Source: Verrucomicrobiales bacterium
GTDB taxonomy: Bacteria; Verrucomicrobiota; Verrucomicrobiia; Limisphaerales; J093
DNA length: 64,000 nucleotides
Direction: 5' to 3'
NCBI GenBank assembly: GCA_024233215.1
Contig: JACKPW010000005.1
Span: 124,001 to 188,000, forward strand
Below the pieces are notes generated by a model, which did not search any database, was not told where the DNA came from, and saw only the letters and a program-made list of their open reading frames with translations. How positions within the stretch are numbered: the stretch's first letter is position 1; each line of letters opens with the position of its first letter. Of the stretch, positions 25,569 through 32,661 are shown piece by piece. The position numbers were made by a program, and so were the translations under genes.

Positions 25569-28500
25569 GTGAACCACCTATGCCCAAGCTGTGGCGGGCG
25601 GCTTCCGGACCTACCGGGCGGCGGACCGGTCTGTGCTGCGTGTCAGTTGCGGTCAGGGCTGCAGACGGCCGGGGAGGTTTATGCCGGCTTCCTGGCCCGG
25701 TATCCCAAGGCCGACGAGGAGGCTTTCGCGCGGGTGTGCGCGGCCCACCCCGAACTGGGGACCGAACTCCGTCGGTTGAATGCAATGGCTGCCGCCTCGA
25801 AGCGTCGGAGGTCTGGAGACGAACGCTCGATGCGAGATGACGCGTCGGCAGGGCGCGACCCGGCGACCCAGGGTCTGACCGGTGCCTGGTCCCGGGGGGG
25901 GCGATACCGCATCGAGGGTTGTGTCGCCCGTGGAGGCATGGGGGTCATCTACGCGGTGGAGGACCGCGAGTTGCAGCGCCGCATCGCCATGAAAGTCATC
26001 GGCACAGGCAATGGTTTTCAGGAGCCGGTGCCGCTGGACGAACTCCCGCCAAGCTGGGTTGACCGTTTCATGGGGGAGGCGCGGATCACGGCGCAGTTGG
26101 ATCACCCCGGCGTGGTGCCTGTTCACGAGGCGGGCCTGGATCCGCAGGGACGCCTCTACTTCACCATGAAACTGGTGCGTGGGCGCCGCCTGGGGAAGAT
26201 ATTCCGGCTGGCCCGGGAGGAACGCGAGGGCTGGACCCTGAATCGCGCCGTGGACGCCCTGCTTCGGGCCTCGCTGGCGGTCACGCATGCGCACGAACAA
26301 GGGATCGTCCATCGCGACCTCAAGCCGGACAACATCATGGTGGGAAGGCTCGGTGAGGTGTTTGTCATGGATTGGGGAGTGGCCCGAAGGCTGGGGCGAG
26401 GGGACCTGCACGAGCTTCGTCCGGCAGAACCCCTTTCGAGCCGGGTGAGGCCCGGCGGGGCGGGCCCCACAACTCATCAAGGCGAACCGGCGGCGGCGGA
26501 TTCCCCGGTTGTCACGCTGGATGGCACCGTCATTGGAACCCCGGCCTACATGTCGCCCGAACACGCGGCAGGGCGGGTGGAGGACATCGGTAAGGCCTCG
26601 GATGTCTACTCTCTCGGGGCCATTCTCTACGAACTGCTGGCCGGCCATCCGCCGTACGCCTCCGCCGGTCGTCGATGCTCGGGCATGACCGTGCTGCAGG
26701 CCATCCGGCACGGCCCGCCCGATCCCATCGGTCCGATCGCCCGGGACAAGCCGGCTGAGTTGGCGGCGATCTGCGCCAAGGCCACGGCGCGTTCCGCACG
26801 GGACCGGTATGCGGATGCGGGGGAGTTCGCGGCTGATCTGCAGGCTTGGGTGGAGGGGCGGGTGGTGAGTGCGCACCGCACCGGTGCGCTCGCCGAACTG
26901 AAGGCCTGGATCCTGCGAAACCGGCTGGCGGCATTCAGCCAGGCTGTGGCGGTCAGCCTTCTCGTGCTGGGCCTGTTGCTCGTCATCTCGCTGCAAAACC
27001 GTTCCGCCAGGCGGATCTCGGAAGCCGGGGCAAGGTTGGGGGAGCGAAATCGGGAATTGGGCGACGCCCTCTACGCGGGCCACGTGCTCAATGCAGCGGC
27101 CGCGATCCGGCAGCGGGATTATGACACGGCGGGAGATTTCCTGAGTGCGTGTGAGCCTCGGCATCGCAACTGGGAATGGCGGCACCTCGAGTGCACCATG
27201 CCTTCCATCCCCCTTGTCATCGAGTCCGGCCGCGCCGGCGGAGCAAGGGCGGTGCTCAGTCACGACGCCGGATGGGTGACGTTCATTCAGCCCGCCGGCT
27301 GGCTTGGGTTTCTGGACGTTCGGACCGGCGGCGAGCGTCGCAAGCCGATCCCGGTGCCGGACGCGCCCTACTCCCTTGCCTTGGGTCCCGGCGAGGGGAC
27401 GGTGGCGGTCGGTTGCACGAATGGAATGGTGTGCCTCGTCGAGGTGTCCTCCGGGCGGACGCGGTGGCGTGAACGCAAACACGAGGGAAGGGTTGCGTGG
27501 GTCGATTTCAGCCCGGACGGATCCGCCGTCTTGTCCTGTGGCGCCGACGGATGTGTCCGCCTGGTCGACGCGGGGACCGGCAACGACCTGGTGGCTGTCC
27601 GTCGCCTGGCCGCGCCGCTGGTGAGTGCGCGGTTTGCCCCTGACAGCTTGAAAGTGGTGGTGACCTCGGCCGAAGGGCCGGCCTCGGTGCTTTCGGGGAC
27701 CACCCTGCAGGATCTCACGTCCCCGGACGCTATCGGCGAACGGCATCTTTGTGCCGCATTCAGCCCGGAGGGCGGGCGGTTGCTGACCGGCGGCGCGGAC
27801 GGCCGGGTCCGGGTCTGGGACGCAACCACCGGGAAGTGGATGCAGGACCTTCTCGATGTTCCTGAAAAGCAGATGGTCAACAGCGTGGCTTGGTCGGCCG
27901 ACGGCAGGTGGATCGCCTGGACGGTCTTCGGCGAGGGAATCCGCATTGCCGAGGCGGATTCAGGGCGGCTTTGTGAGAGCCTTCCCGGACATGTCCCGGG
28001 CTGGATTCCCATGCTGCAGTGGGGGCCGAACGCGCACTGGTTGCTGGCCTCCGGCGGCAGCAGCACGAACGCCACGCGCCTGTGGAGACTGCCCATGGGA
28101 GGTGAGGTCACCGGGATGACGCAACGGACCAACCGCGTCTGGGCCGCCACCTTTACCGCCGACAGTCAAGGGGTGATCTCCGCCGCCTTCGACGGCGTGG
28201 TGCGTTTGTCTGACGCCGCGGACGGCCGGACTCTTCGGACTTTCTCCGGCCATGACAATGCGGTGATCTGGTCGCTGGCCATCGCTCCAGGGGGACGCGA
28301 ATTCGTGTCGGCCGGACAGGACTGCACATTGCGCATCTGGGATGTCGCGTCCGGTGCGCTGTTGCGAACAATCACGGCGCAGACTCATCCCGGGCAGGAC
28401 GACAATGTCACCTTGGAGGTTGCGGTCAGTCCCGACGGAAGGCGAATGGCCTCCGCCGGGTTCAACGGGAACGTGCAGGTCTGGGACTACGCCGGCGGCG

Positions 28501-29030
28501 ATCGTCTCTGGTGGGACAATCTGCATCGGGCCAGGCTGTGGTCGGTGTCATGGAGTCCCGACGGCAGCTTGCTCGCAGCCGGGGGGGATGGCGGCTGGCT
28601 GGCGGTGTGGGATGCGCGTCACAGCCGGCAGGTCTGGGAGGCGCAGGTTCCGCCGGACGCCATCGGCGCGGTCGCCTTTCATCCGGACGGCTCCCGGCTT
28701 CTCACTGCGCACTGGTCGGGCGACTTGCGCCTGTGGGAGACGCAAACCGGCCGTTTGCTCCGGGTTCTTCCCGCCCATCGTGGGCTGGTTCGGGACGCCG
28801 CCTTCTCCCCGGATGGCAGCCGGATCGCCAGTGTCGGGGCCGATCAAATCCTGCGGCTGTGGGACGGAGGCCTGGTGAGATCGATTCTCACTCTTCCCGA
28901 GGACGGCGGAACGATCAACACGGTGGCGTTCAGTCCCGATGGCCGGCGCCTGCTCACCGGTGGCGATGACGGGGCGGTGCGGGTGTGGCAAACGGAATTG
29001 CCCGAAGACAATGCAGTGATGAATCCGTGA
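25569..29030 (+). CDS. Zinc-finger Ser/Thr protein kinase with transmembrane segment and WD40 propeller
   Basis: About 1153 residues. A small zinc ribbon (Cys5-x2-Cys8, Cys22-x2-Cys25) precedes a Hanks-type kinase at residues about 113-400. The kinase has the glycine loop RGGMGVIYAVED, Lys142, Glu170, HRDLKPDN (Asp250, Asn255), DWG instead of DFG at Asp268, and the activation-segment end GTPAYMSPEHA. One transmembrane helix lies at about 452-475. From about residue 545 to the end come WD40-type repeats (ending units such as VRVWDATTGK, LRIWDVASGAL, LRLWETQTGRL). Kinase inside and propeller outside is the expected topology. GTG 25569 puts the zinc finger at the N-terminus; an in-frame TTG at 25521 is the alternative. 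It is likely coupled to the adjacent ECF sigma factor. Confidence 0.9.
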   Translation: MNHLCPSCGGRLPDLPGGGPVCAACQLRSGLQTAGEVYAGFLARYPKADEEAFARVCAAHPELGTELRRLNAMAAASKRRRSGDERSMRDDASAGRDPATQGLTGAWSRGGRYRIEGCVARGGMGVIYAVEDRELQRRIAMKVIGTGNGFQEPVPLDELPPSWVDRFMGEARITAQLDHPGVVPVHEAGLDPQGRLYFTMKLVRGRRLGKIFRLAREEREGWTLNRAVDALLRASLAVTHAHEQGIVHRDLKPDNIMVGRLGEVFVMDWGVARRLGRGDLHELRPAEPLSSRVRPGGAGPTTHQGEPAAADSPVVTLDGTVIGTPAYMSPEHAAGRVEDIGKASDVYSLGAILYELLAGHPPYASAGRRCSGMTVLQAIRHGPPDPIGPIARDKPAELAAICAKATARSARDRYADAGEFAADLQAWVEGRVVSAHRTGALAELKAWILRNRLAAFSQAVAVSLLVLGLLLVISLQNRSARRISEAGARLGERNRELGDALYAGHVLNAAAAIRQRDYDTAGDFLSACEPRHRNWEWRHLECTMPSIPLVIESGRAGGARAVLSHDAGWVTFIQPAGWLGFLDVRTGGERRKPIPVPDAPYSLALGPGEGTVAVGCTNGMVCLVEVSSGRTRWRERKHEGRVAWVDFSPDGSAVLSCGADGCVRLVDAGTGNDLVAVRRLAAPLVSARFAPDSLKVVVTSAEGPASVLSGTTLQDLTSPDAIGERHLCAAFSPEGGRLLTGGADGRVRVWDATTGKWMQDLLDVPEKQMVNSVAWSADGRWIAWTVFGEGIRIAEADSGRLCESLPGHVPGWIPMLQWGPNAHWLLASGGSSTNATRLWRLPMGGEVTGMTQRTNRVWAATFTADSQGVISAAFDGVVRLSDAADGRTLRTFSGHDNAVIWSLAIAPGGREFVSAGQDCTLRIWDVASGALLRTITAQTHPGQDDNVTLEVAVSPDGRRMASAGFNGNVQVWDYAGGDRLWWDNLHRARLWSVSWSPDGSLLAAGGDGGWLAVWDARHSRQVWEAQVPPDAIGAVAFHPDGSRLLTAHWSGDLRLWETQTGRLLRVLPAHRGLVRDAAFSPDGSRIASVGADQILRLWDGGLVRSILTLPEDGGTINTVAFSPDGRRLLTGGDDGAVRVWQTELPEDNAVMNP

Positions 29031-29122
29031 TGCCCCGGCGGCCCTTTGTGCAAGAGGAGCTTGCCGGTCCCGCGCTGCCGCCGCGTGGTGGAGCCATCCG
29101 CAGCGTCCGCTGGAGGAACGCA

Positions 29123-29160
29123 AAGCCAGCCTGCCGCAGCGGGGCGCGACAGGCTGGCTT
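29123..29160. terminator. Hairpin between kinase gene and RiPP operon
   Basis: aagccagcctg (29123-29133) and caggctggctt (29150-29160) form a perfect 11-bp stem with a 16-base loop, between two convergent transcription units. There is no T-tract. It is placed to stop transcription from either side. Confidence 0.5.
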
Positions 29161-29228
29161 GGTTGGCAAGGGAGGCATCGTCGGCCTCGCCCGGTTCGGG
29201 AATGAACCTGCCCGGCGAGACCGGTTAC

Positions 29229-29483
29229 TCAGAGACAGCCTTCGACCAGGTCGTGGATCTTCCCGTTGATCATGCTGCAGGGTGCCCAGAACGGACTGTC
29301 CGTGCACTGGAGGGTGAGGTTCTGCGCGGTACTATCATAGTTCCACGCCACCGTGAACCCATCCTTGGTGGCCTGGCCGCTGGGACCGGAGATGGTGATG
29401 CCGTGACTCGCCGCCTTGTTCACCAGGCAGTTCCAGGCGTCCGGCGTGACGGAGTTGAAGGTTTGTTTGGCGCATGCACTCAT
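29229..29483 (-). CDS. Small Cys-containing protein of the RiPP operon
   Basis: 84 residues, function unknown. The sequence (start MSACAKQTFNSVTPDAWNCL, end KIHDLVEGCL) has Cys at 4, 19, 60, 69 and 83 and no leader peptide resembling the two precursors upstream. It looks like a compact folded domain (GFTVAWNYDSTAQNLTLQC, FWAPCSMINGKIHDLV). It vaguely recalls widespread approximately 80-residue bacterial proteins of unknown role. ATG 29483 is preceded by an A/AAC-rich stretch rather than a clear ribosome-binding site; an alternative start at 29561 adds 26 low-complexity residues. Last gene of the minus-strand operon, about 110 bases after the desulfurase-PatG_C gene. It could be a third peptide, an immunity protein or a partner. 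Confidence 0.65.
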   Translation of the reverse strand: MSACAKQTFNSVTPDAWNCLVNKAASHGITISGPSGQATKDGFTVAWNYDSTAQNLTLQCTDSPFWAPCSMINGKIHDLVEGCL

Positions 29484-29593
29484 AACGATGACTCTGCTGT
29501 TGTTCTTGTTGTTGTTGTCTTGGCTTTTTGTTCTGCCCACCGGTGTGTGGGCGAGGACCAAAGAGCCGGAGATTCAGCATGGAGGACCTTGTT

Positions 29594-31717
29594 TCAGTAG
29601 ACGTGCCATTGCCGCAGGCGACCCACAGCCACCGGGACGATGTCGCTTACGTCCACGGTCAGGCAGGCGACCACGCGGCTTTCCGCCAGTCGTCTGGCAG
29701 GGTTGAAGAAGGTCAATCTCACATCCCAGCAGTCGCCTCCGGGACGGACAATGGGCGCCTGCTCCGCGGTGATGTGGTCGAGCTTCAGTCCCGCGCGCGC
29801 GAGGTCGGCGAACAGCGGTCCGACCCGGCGCGCGTTGGAGCCCGTATAGTTGATGGCCCGATCGAGGGGAGTGCTGCCACGGTTGCGCAGCTCGTCGTGA
29901 ATCCGGTCGAGGAAGTTGGAAAGTTCCACCGCGTCCCGCTCATGGTCGGTCCGGCGGGTCTGGCCGGCTGTCGCTTCGCCGAGTGCGGACCGGACAAACG
30001 AGGTATTTGACCAGGCGGTTACGCCGCGGAGTTCGGGGAGGATCACGGGGACCACCCGCCCGTTCAGGAGTTTTGTGGAGCCTGCGATAATCCCGGGGAT
30101 CGCCACCCGGTGCTCCTCCTCCTTCAGTTGACGGGACAGGAGTTCGCGCAGCCGCGCGTAGGTGACGTCCGCAAAGGGACCGTGCGGAGCCACGGCATAG
30201 ACCGGAGTACCATCGAGGTTCAACGTCCAGATCGCTCCCGCCGCCGCCTCGGGAACGGCTTGCAGGTGCGTGAGGAATGCCCCGGGGTCGAGGAGACTCC
30301 GCCCTGCCTGTTCCTGGTAGGAATCGCGCCGTGTTTCCGTTCCGAAATCGTATCCCAGAGATCCCAAGGCATACACGAGTTGCCGAGAGTAATCCGGACC
30401 GTGCCCAGAGGCGATGACGCCGCCATCGGCCGGGAGCGGATCATACTGCTCGCGCAGGGCCGGATCTCCGTGATGTGGCGGTTCGGAGGCGGCATTGACT
30501 GTGGCGGGAGATGCTCCCCCGCGCCCTGCCATGTCATGACTCAGTTCCAGCCGGTCGGCAGCCGGTGGGTGGCCGGGTCCGTGCCTGCGGAGGCGGGCCA
30601 CGATTTCCGGCAGAACGCGAAGCACGTGGCGCACATCCGCCTCTGAATTCTCCACGCCGAGGGTGAGGCGCAGTGCACCTTGGGCCAGCCCGGCGTCATA
30701 GCCCATGGCTGTGAGCACGTGCGACGGACGGCGCACGCAGGAGGCACAGGCCGAACCACCGCTGGCCGCCACACCCGCTTCGTCGAGGGCCCGGATCAGA
30801 TCCCCGCTCCGGACATCGCGCACGACGAAGCTGGCGTGGTTGGCGAGTCTCTCCGTGGGATGACCGGTCAGCTCGGTGTTCGGAATCGTTCCGGTGATGC
30901 CCTCAATCAGGAGGTCCCGCAGGACTGTGAGGCGCGCACGGGTGCTTTCTGCCCGTCCGCAGGCGAGGACCAGGGCCTCGGCCAGGCCGACGATGCCGGG
31001 AACGTTTTCGGTGCCGGCCCGCAAACCTTGCTCGTGCCCGCCACCGGTCTGCATCGGAGCCAGCGGCGTGCCCGCCCGAACGTAAAGCACCCCGACGCCC
31101 TTTGGGCCGTGAAACTTGTGGCCGGAAAGGGAAAGCAGATCCACCCCCAGTGAATCCACCCGCAAACCCAGTGCGCCTGCTGTTTGGACCGCGTCGGTGT
31201 GAAAGGGAATGCGGTGGGCGCGGGCGATCGAGGCGATCTCCTCGACGGGTTCGATCGTGCCCACCTCGTTGTTGGCGTGCATGACCGAGATGAGGCGGGT
31301 TCCGGCCGTGATGGCCCGTCCGATCTCATCAGGATTCACCCGGCCAAACCGGTCGACGGGAACGTAGGCGATCCGGGCGCCGAGTCCTTCGACCAGATGT
31401 TGGCAGGTCTGCGTGACCGCCGGATGCTCCACCGGCAGGGTGATCAGATGACGTGGCCCACCGCCACTGCTCGAAAGGATGCCGCGCAACGCCAGGTTGT
31501 CGCTCTCGGTGCCCCCGCTGGTGAAGAGGATCTCCCGGGGGCTTGCACCGAGAAGATCCGCCACCGTCCTCCGGGCACGACTGATCGCGCTCGCGGCCTG
31601 CCGGCCGAGTCGGTGGGCGCTTGAGGCGTTGCCGCAGGCGGTCCCCAACCAGGGCAGCATGGCCTCCAGCACGCGGGGATGGACGGCCGTCGTGGCGGCG
31701 TGGTCCAGATAGATCAT
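29594..31717 (-). CDS. Cysteine desulfurase (NifS/IscS type) fused to a PatG_C domain
   Basis: 707 residues in two parts. Residues 1-380 are a full class V PLP enzyme: MIYLDHAATT start, SGGTESDN, HTDAVQTAG, the PLP lysine Lys201 in SGHKFHGPKG, the GGGHEQGLRAGTEN motif, and the reactive-cysteine loop GGSACASC with Cys324. Residues about 446-707 match the C-terminal domain of cyanobactin maturation proteases (LVYALGSLGYDFGTETRRDS, GGDCWDVRLTFF, TVDVSDIVPVAVG). This domain is clearly homologous to the end of the protease encoded upstream in the same operon. The family chemistry is removal of sulfur from cysteine onto an enzyme Cys; the fusion suggests action on peptide cysteines or directed sulfur delivery. 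ATG 31717 gives the canonical NifS start, though no good ribosome-binding site is seen. Confidence 0.9.
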   Translation of the reverse strand: MIYLDHAATTAVHPRVLEAMLPWLGTACGNASSAHRLGRQAASAISRARRTVADLLGASPREILFTSGGTESDNLALRGILSSSGGGPRHLITLPVEHPAVTQTCQHLVEGLGARIAYVPVDRFGRVNPDEIGRAITAGTRLISVMHANNEVGTIEPVEEIASIARAHRIPFHTDAVQTAGALGLRVDSLGVDLLSLSGHKFHGPKGVGVLYVRAGTPLAPMQTGGGHEQGLRAGTENVPGIVGLAEALVLACGRAESTRARLTVLRDLLIEGITGTIPNTELTGHPTERLANHASFVVRDVRSGDLIRALDEAGVAASGGSACASCVRRPSHVLTAMGYDAGLAQGALRLTLGVENSEADVRHVLRVLPEIVARLRRHGPGHPPAADRLELSHDMAGRGGASPATVNAASEPPHHGDPALREQYDPLPADGGVIASGHGPDYSRQLVYALGSLGYDFGTETRRDSYQEQAGRSLLDPGAFLTHLQAVPEAAAGAIWTLNLDGTPVYAVAPHGPFADVTYARLRELLSRQLKEEEHRVAIPGIIAGSTKLLNGRVVPVILPELRGVTAWSNTSFVRSALGEATAGQTRRTDHERDAVELSNFLDRIHDELRNRGSTPLDRAINYTGSNARRVGPLFADLARAGLKLDHITAEQAPIVRPGGDCWDVRLTFFNPARRLAESRVVACLTVDVSDIVPVAVGRLRQWHVY

Positions 31718-31787
31718 CGAGGGCGCCTGTTTCAATGTGATGGCCTCGCGGTGCGACACCGCTGTTGCGGGGGGGGCTGGCTGAGAA

Positions 31788-31816
31788 GGGTCGTTGGGGG
31801 GACTCCCCAACGACCC
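31788..31816 (-). promoter_or_regulatory. Intercistronic hairpin between precursor peptide and desulfurase genes
   Basis: gggtcgttgggg (31788-31799) and ccccaacgaccc (31805-31816) pair perfectly over 12 bp with a five-base loop. It lies in the 245-base gap between the upstream precursor peptide and the enzyme gene. With no T-tract it would act as a partial terminator or RNA-stability element, the usual way RiPP operons make more peptide than enzyme. Confidence 0.55.
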
Positions 31817-31962
31817 CTGGATTCCAATGGCGTCCGCACGCTGACGCGGAGCATCCCGGAGCGGTTCCGCCGTGCCCGTGGCCGTGGGGGAGGCATCAGG
31901 ACGCTCCTGTGGTCCACGGGGCGCGCGCTCACGGCTCCGGCCGGGCCCGGCCCGGCGGCACG

Positions 31963-32304
31963 TCAGCAGAGCTTGTTGCAGAGCTGATCCACGACGTGAT
32001 CCACGTTCTGCGTGATCCAGTCGGCTCCGTACTTGGCGCACAGTGCTCCCAGAACCACACCACCACCCGTGCAAACCACGGCACCGGCGCCGAGGGTCTC
32101 GGGGTCAAGTGCCAGGTTGCACGCCCCCTCGAAGGCGGCGATGCCCCCGGTGCAACCCAGTTTGCCAATGGTCGCGTGGAGCACGGGCTTCAGGACCTTC
32201 CGGCAGATGCCGCAGAAGGGGTGGAACGAGGGCCGCAGGGCGGCTGCGGGAGGCGACCCGATGCTGCCTCGCATGACGGGGGCCGATTGATGGGGTAATC
32301 GCAT
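31963..32304 (-). CDS. Putative RiPP precursor peptide 1 (Cys-rich, MRLPxQ leader)
   Basis: 113 residues. It begins MRLPHQSAPVMRGSIGS, a leader shared with the adjacent peptide (MRLPxQxAPxxR). The rest is Gly/Ala/Val-rich with eight cysteines (31, 34, 51, 62, 78, 89, 109, 113) and ends in Cys immediately before TGA, like its neighbour. The middle (GAGAVVCTGGGVVLGALC) is hydrophobic, bacteriocin-like. ATG 32304 is the only start that yields the shared leader at the N-terminus; a ggagg lies a distant 18 bases upstream. It sits between a PatG-type protease and a PatG_C-fused PLP enzyme. I infer that it is the substrate; no processing site is proven. Confidence 0.75.
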   Translation of the reverse strand: MRLPHQSAPVMRGSIGSPPAAALRPSFHPFCGICRKVLKPVLHATIGKLGCTGGIAAFEGACNLALDPETLGAGAVVCTGGGVVLGALCAKYGADWITQNVDHVVDQLCNKLC

Positions 32305-32390
32305 AAACTCGCTGGTTGCCGGCCTCCACCCGCGGGGTCGGAGGTGACTCCGCGAGTGGTGGCCAGCGGTGTTGGGGTGTCTGTCGCCGG

Positions 32391-32600
32391 TCAGCAGACC
32401 GTGTGGTCGCACGCGAGCAGGCACAGTTGCTGTTTCAGTCCCGAGAGATGGCTGCAGGCCATTTTGCACAGGCTGCAGGCGATTCCCGAGGCGTTGATCT
32501 GATGCTGCGGGCTGGTGCCGGCAGCTTGTCGACTGATGGGAGCCACTTGTTTGGGCAGTCTCATAGCAGGATGTAGGGTTTTGTTGTTCATTTGGTTCAT
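32391..32600 (-). CDS. Putative RiPP precursor peptide 2 (Cys-rich, MRLPxQ leader)
   Basis: 69 residues. After a 12-residue extension comes the leader motif MRLPKQVAPISR (13-24) in common with the next peptide. A Ser/Gln linker follows, then a 28-residue core with six cysteines (42, 45, 49, 60, 64, 69) ending in Cys then stop. ATG 32600 has ggagg eight bases upstream, a good site; the ATG at residue 13 has none. The upstream sequence gggtggaggcc recurs before peptide 1, suggesting gene duplication. Gaps are 61 bases to the protease gene and 86 bases to peptide 1. Confidence 0.78.
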   Translation of the reverse strand: MNQMNNKTLHPAMRLPKQVAPISRQAAGTSPQHQINASGIACSLCKMACSHLSGLKQQLCLLACDHTVC

Positions 32601-32661
32601 GTCATTGGCCTCCACCCGGAGACCAAAGGGGGGGCGCCCGAGTGGGCGACAAAGCTCGGGA

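Noticed and set aside
31718..32074. N-terminal extension of the desulfurase-PatG_C protein (119 extra codons)
   Set aside because: It would overlap the first precursor peptide gene, and the extension is low complexity. NifS-type proteins begin at MIYLDHAATT.
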